A stretch of 11,356 nucleotides of DNA from Sphingomonas sp. (lineage in GTDB: Bacteria; Pseudomonadota; Alphaproteobacteria; Sphingomonadales; Sphingomonadaceae), in contig JAFBAM010000100.1 in NCBI GenBank assembly GCA_019247755.1, positions 1 through 11,356 of the forward strand, given 5' to 3'. Within the stretch, counting starts at the first letter, position 1, and every line of letters starts with the position of its first letter. A model generated the notes under the pieces. The model searched no databases, had not been told where the DNA came from, and was given only the letters and a program-made list of their open reading frames with translations. Both the position numbers and the translations under genes were made by a program. Positions 8,741-11,356 of this stretch are shown here, piece after piece.

Positions 8741-9621
8741 GTACTGTTGTTCTCTTGAACCGTGGCGGCGGGACCGTCGCCGCCGATCCGCAAATCGCGA
8801 CGAAGGTCCGCAAGGCCTTCCGCGCGGCGCGCGTCGACGCGGCGGTCGAGATGGTCTCCGGCGGCGACTTCGAAATCCGCTGCCGCGCGCTCGCCGAGCG
8901 CGGCGACGAGCTGATCGTGGTCGGCGGCGGGGACGGGTCGATCAGCGCTGCGGCGTCAGCTTTGGTTGGGACTGAGACAATGCTCGGCATCCTGCCGCTG
9001 GGCACGCTTAACCATTTCGCGCGCGACCTCAATATTCCCAACGACCTCGATGAGGCTGTGAAGCTGATCGCGGCAGGCAAACATCGCCGCGTCGACGTCG
9101 CCGAGATGAACGACCGCATCTTCATCAACAACAGCGCCATCGGCCTCTATCCTCTGATGGTCATCGACCGCGACCTGCAGCGCAAAAGGCTCGGCCGGAG
9201 CAAGCGGCTGGCGATGATCGTCGCCTCGATTCGCACCCTTGCCCGCTTCAATCACCAGCGGCTGACGCTGACCGTCAACGACGAGAAGGAACGGATCGAC
9301 ACGCCGTTGCTGTTCGTCGGCAACAACGATTACCGGCTGGATATTGGCGCGCCCGGCCAGCGCGAAAGCGTCGAGGACGGGGCCCTCAGCGTATTCGTGA
9401 TGCGCAAGAAGACGCGCCGCGGGCTGATAGCCGCGAGCATCCGCGCTTTGTTCAACCGCGCCCGCGACGACGACATGGTCCGAATCGAGAATGTGCAGCG
9501 GCTGCGCGTGTGGAGCCGGCGTTCGGTGTTGCCGGTTTCGCTCGACGGAGAAGTGGTGGGCGCGACGCCGCCGCTCGACTATAAAATCCGGAAGAAAGCG
9601 CTCGGGGTGATTGCACCCTGA
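8734..9621 (+). CDS. Diacylglycerol kinase-family lipid kinase (YegS/BmrU-like)
   Basis: The 295-residue product belongs to the DAGK catalytic family, which uses ATP to phosphorylate a hydroxyl on a lipid such as diacylglycerol, phosphatidylglycerol or a sphingoid base. The nucleotide-binding GGGDGS (64-69) is followed by the signature GILPLGTLNHFARDLNIP (about 85-102), and a C-terminal half with VDVAEMN, FINNSAIG and SLDGEV as in this family. The N-terminal strand carries LLNRGGGT where many members have NPxSG, a modest variation. Its length is normal. It is cytoplasmic or peripheral at the membrane, with no helix long enough to span. Sphingomonads make glycosphingolipids, so a sphingoid-base substrate is conceivable, but nothing in the sequence chooses among lipids. 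It lies 15 bases after the DUF3617 gene and 52 bases before the HdeD-like gene. Confidence 0.92.
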   Translation: MARTVVLLNRGGGTVAADPQIATKVRKAFRAARVDAAVEMVSGGDFEIRCRALAERGDELIVVGGGDGSISAAASALVGTETMLGILPLGTLNHFARDLNIPNDLDEAVKLIAAGKHRRVDVAEMNDRIFINNSAIGLYPLMVIDRDLQRKRLGRSKRLAMIVASIRTLARFNHQRLTLTVNDEKERIDTPLLFVGNNDYRLDIGAPGQRESVEDGALSVFVMRKKTRRGLIAASIRALFNRARDDDMVRIENVQRLRVWSRRSVLPVSLDGEVVGATPPLDYKIRKKALGVIAP

Positions 9622-9622
9622 T

Positions 9623-9648
9623 GGAACCAGCGAACGGTTCGCTTTGTT
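9623..9648 (+). promoter_or_regulatory. EcfG-like general stress promoter upstream of the HdeD-like gene
   Basis: GGAAC (9623-9627), a 17-base spacer and TGTT (9645-9648) match the alphaproteobacterial EcfG consensus GGAAC-N16/17-CGTT except for one base of the -10. It starts two bases after the lipid kinase stop and would begin transcription near 9655, about 19 bases before the TTG start at 9674. The placement leaves just enough leader for the ribosome binding site. General stress control of an HdeD-like protein would make sense, but it is inferred from the motif alone. Confidence 0.5.
9629..9643. repeat. Perfect 15-base dyad inside the promoter spacer
   Basis: AGCGAAC-G-GTTCGCT is a perfect inverted repeat with a single central base, lying wholly between the candidate -35 and -10 elements. 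It could be an operator for a repressor. As RNA followed by TTTGTT, it could also be a short terminator for the lipid kinase transcript. Both readings are inferences. Confidence 0.45.
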
Positions 9649-9673
9649 CGCGGCACGACAAAAGGGGGTAGCC

Positions 9674-10249
9674 TTGGCGACCCAGGTTCAGCGAGTATTA
9701 TCGAGCCAGACGCGGGTCCGCGCGCTGCGTGTCGCTGGATTCGCGATTATTGCTTTGGCTGCAGGGGCGGCCTTGCTGCCCGCCGGCAAGACAATATCCG
9801 CGGACATGGTCGGCGGATTATTGATCACCGCCGGTTTCGTTGAAACCGTGGTTGGATCGCTACGCCACGAGGCACGGCCCTTTGCGATGGCGGCCGGCAT
9901 CGTCACTGCGCTTGCGGGACTGCTGTTCATCGTCGATCCGGAGACGCATTTCTTCCCGCGCGTGGTGCCGATCATCGGCTGGCTGCTGCTACGGAGCCTG
10001 ATCCTCCTCGGCGCGCTGACCGAGACCAGCGGCAGCGTCCGCCGCTGGACTGCAATCTCGGCGGGACTCGATTTCCTGCTCGGCGTGCTCCTGATCACCG
10101 GCCTGTCGATCTCGACCATTGTCATCAGCCTGTTCGGCCCAACGCAGGAGCTGGTCGCGACGTTCTCGTGGATCCTGGCAGCGAGCTTCGTCGTCAACGG
10201 GCTGATGCTGCTCGAAGTCGCCAGTTGCGAACGGGGCGAAGCCGCCTAA
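9674..10249 (+). CDS. HdeD-like (DUF308) membrane protein
   Basis: The 191-residue product has six predicted membrane helices in three pairs, near 18-36, 44-62, 70-87, 97-115, 126-152 and 163-182. Repeated small-residue and Gly patterns (AGFAIIALAAG, AGIVTALAGLLFIVDP, LDFLLGVLLITG) are as in the HdeD/DUF308 family. E. coli HdeD is an inner-membrane acid-resistance protein; the biochemical role of the family is not settled. The frame is open from a TTG at 9611 inside the lipid kinase gene. The start at TTG 9674 is preferred because AAAGGGGG at 9661-9668 sits five to six bases upstream and the first 20 residues then form a short basic cytoplasmic tail. The EcfG-like promoter at 9623-9648 suggests its own stress-induced transcript. 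Nine bases separate its stop from the next gene, so the two are probably co-transcribed. Confidence 0.82.
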   Translation: MATQVQRVLSSQTRVRALRVAGFAIIALAAGAALLPAGKTISADMVGGLLITAGFVETVVGSLRHEARPFAMAAGIVTALAGLLFIVDPETHFFPRVVPIIGWLLLRSLILLGALTETSGSVRRWTAISAGLDFLLGVLLITGLSISTIVISLFGPTQELVATFSWILAASFVVNGLMLLEVASCERGEAA

Positions 10250-10258
10250 AGAGCCTGC

Positions 10259-10738
10259 ATGTTCGAGACCTCGCCGGACCTGTCGGTCAACACGGTCGCC
10301 GAGATCGTGCGGCTGGCCCTCGCGCCGGTCTTCCTGTTGAGCGGCATTGGCGCCTTCCTCAACGTCCTTGCCTCGCGCCTGTCGCGGATCGTTGATCGGT
10401 CGCGCGACATCGAGCCGCGGCTCCTCGCCAGCCGCGGCTCCGAGCACGACCGCTGGATCGCCGACCTGAAGATCCTCGACCGGCGCATGTCGCTCATCAG
10501 CTGGGCCACGGGGCTCTCGGTCATGTCCGCGATCCTGACATGCCTGGTCGTGGTGCTGCTGTTCGGCGCGAACCTTATCCGGACGCGCCTCGGCACGGAG
10601 ATCGCGTGGCTGTTTATCGGCTCGATGCTCACCATCGGCGGCGCCTTCGCCGTCTTCCTGATCGAAACAACGGTGGCCGGGCGGGCGGTCCGCGTTCGCT
10701 CCGAGCTTCTTCAGCACGAGGTGGACGAGGGCGACTGA
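10259..10738 (+). CDS. DUF2721-family membrane protein
   Basis: This 159-residue protein matches the DUF2721 pattern (PF11026 by recall). A first membrane helix at about 17-36 contains APVFLLSGIGAFLNVLASR and runs directly into the family hallmark RLSRIVDRSRDIE (40-52). A charged cytoplasmic segment and two more helices (about 80-103 and 115-138) follow. The function of the family is unknown. ATG at 10259 lies nine bases after the HdeD-like stop; there is no strong ribosome binding site (GAGCCT at best), so translational coupling to the upstream gene is likely. Its C-terminus is short, acidic and presumably cytoplasmic. It is not an obvious partner of the glpX gene that follows 46 bases later. 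Confidence 0.87.
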   Translation: MFETSPDLSVNTVAEIVRLALAPVFLLSGIGAFLNVLASRLSRIVDRSRDIEPRLLASRGSEHDRWIADLKILDRRMSLISWATGLSVMSAILTCLVVVLLFGANLIRTRLGTEIAWLFIGSMLTIGGAFAVFLIETTVAGRAVRVRSELLQHEVDEGD

Positions 10739-10784
10739 GCCTCTTATCGCCTGCTCAACCAGTTACGTTCGGAGTTCTCATCGC

Positions 10785-11356
10785 ATGAATCGTGCCGCCG
10801 GCAGCCACGTCCTCGACCGCGTCCTCGTCCTCGAAATGGTGCGCGTCACCGAAGCCGCTGCGATTGCCGCGTCGAGCTGGATCGGGCGCGGCGACAATGA
10901 CGCCGCCGACGCCGCCGCGGTCGAAGCAATGCGCGCTGCGCTGAACGAGCTGCCGATGGACGGCACAGTGGTCATCGGCGAGGGGGAGCGCGACGAGGCG
11001 CCGATGCTCTACATCGGCGAAAGGGTCGGATCGGCGCAGGACAGCGGGCCCAAGATCGATATCGCGCTCGACCCGCTCGAAGGGACGACGCTGACCGCCC
11101 ATGCCGGTCCGAACGCACTGGCGGTGCTGGCGATTGCCGAGAACGGCTGCTTGCTGAACGCGCCGGACGTCTACATGCAAAAGCTCGCGATCGGCCCTGG
11201 CTATCCCGAAGGCACGATCGACCTGCGCAAGTCCCCCGCCGACAATGTCCGCGCGATCGCCAAGGCCAAGGGCGTCGACCCGAGCGAGATCATCGCCTGC
11301 GTGCTCGAGCGGCCGCGGCACGACGGGATCATCGCCGAGCTTCGCGCGCTCGGCTG
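10785..11356 (+). CDS. glpX: Class II fructose-1,6-bisphosphatase, 3' end missing
   Basis: GlpX removes the 1-phosphate of fructose 1,6-bisphosphate in gluconeogenesis, and in some bacteria class II enzymes also act on sedoheptulose 1,7-bisphosphate. The first 190 residues are present and run off the right edge. They show WIGRGDN (32-38), VIGEGERDEAPMLYIGE (63-79), ALDPLEGTT (94-102), NAPDVYMQKLAIGPG (125-139) and RPRHDGIIAEL (176-186), all characteristic. Comparing from memory with E. coli GlpX, whose metal ligands include D33, E57, D85 and E88, the equivalents here are D42, E66, D96 and E99, all kept; the last ligand lies outside the window. ATG at 10785 is preceded by GGAG at 10771-10774. 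The 46-base gap from the DUF2721 gene shows no clear promoter or terminator, so read-through from upstream is possible. Confidence 0.96.
   Translation, partial: MNRAAGSHVLDRVLVLEMVRVTEAAAIAASSWIGRGDNDAADAAAVEAMRAALNELPMDGTVVIGEGERDEAPMLYIGERVGSAQDSGPKIDIALDPLEGTTLTAHAGPNALAVLAIAENGCLLNAPDVYMQKLAIGPGYPEGTIDLRKSPADNVRAIAKAKGVDPSEIIACVLERPRHDGIIAELRALG

Noticed and set aside
10755..11321. 188-codon minus-strand frame opposite glpX
   Set aside because: The plus strand clearly encodes GlpX with conserved motifs; the reverse frame is composition-driven.

Overview
This window looks like ordinary chromosome from a GC-rich alphaproteobacterium, most likely a member of the Sphingomonadales. The reasons are GC-biased third codon positions, the family mix (autotransporter SGNH hydrolase, DUF3617 lipoprotein, DUF2721 protein, alphaproteobacterial-type UvrB with a basic tail), several TTG starts and one EcfG-like promoter. 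The assignment comes from gene content and style, not from a marker gene. I see no rRNA, tRNA, CRISPR array, insertion sequence, integrase or prophage gene, and no gene-free stretch over 300 bases.

Layout. (1) 1-969: the C-terminal two thirds or so of an M20-family metallopeptidase, cut by the left edge. (2) 1069-2607: an orphan hybrid sensor histidine kinase (PAS, HisKA, HATPase, receiver) with a TTG start behind a strong ribosome binding site. (3) 2701-3156: a small four-helix membrane protein of unknown function, followed by a hairpin that may end transcription. (4) 3334-5136: a secreted autotransporter SGNH/GDSL esterase. (5) 5133-7337, minus strand: UvrB, whose stop codon overlaps the esterase stop at a shared TTAA. 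(6) 7388-8119: an Asp/Glu racemase-family protein, divergent from uvrB across 50 bases. (7) 8173-8718: a DUF3617 lipoprotein. (8) 8734-10738: a tight run of a diacylglycerol-kinase-family lipid kinase, an HdeD-like membrane protein and a DUF2721 membrane protein. (9) 10785 to the right edge: the first 190 codons of a class II fructose-1,6-bisphosphatase (GlpX).

The genes do not form one pathway. The clearest shared theme is the cell envelope and stress: a sensor kinase, a surface esterase, a lipoprotein, a lipid kinase and HdeD/DUF2721 membrane proteins, beside DNA repair (uvrB) and gluconeogenesis (glpX). I found no convincing new multi-gene system. The points most worth a second look are small: an EcfG-like promoter with a perfect dyad in its spacer before the HdeD-like gene, a possibly leaderless uvrB start, an unusual first active-site motif in the racemase-like protein, and the convergent stop-codon overlap with no terminator between two long genes.
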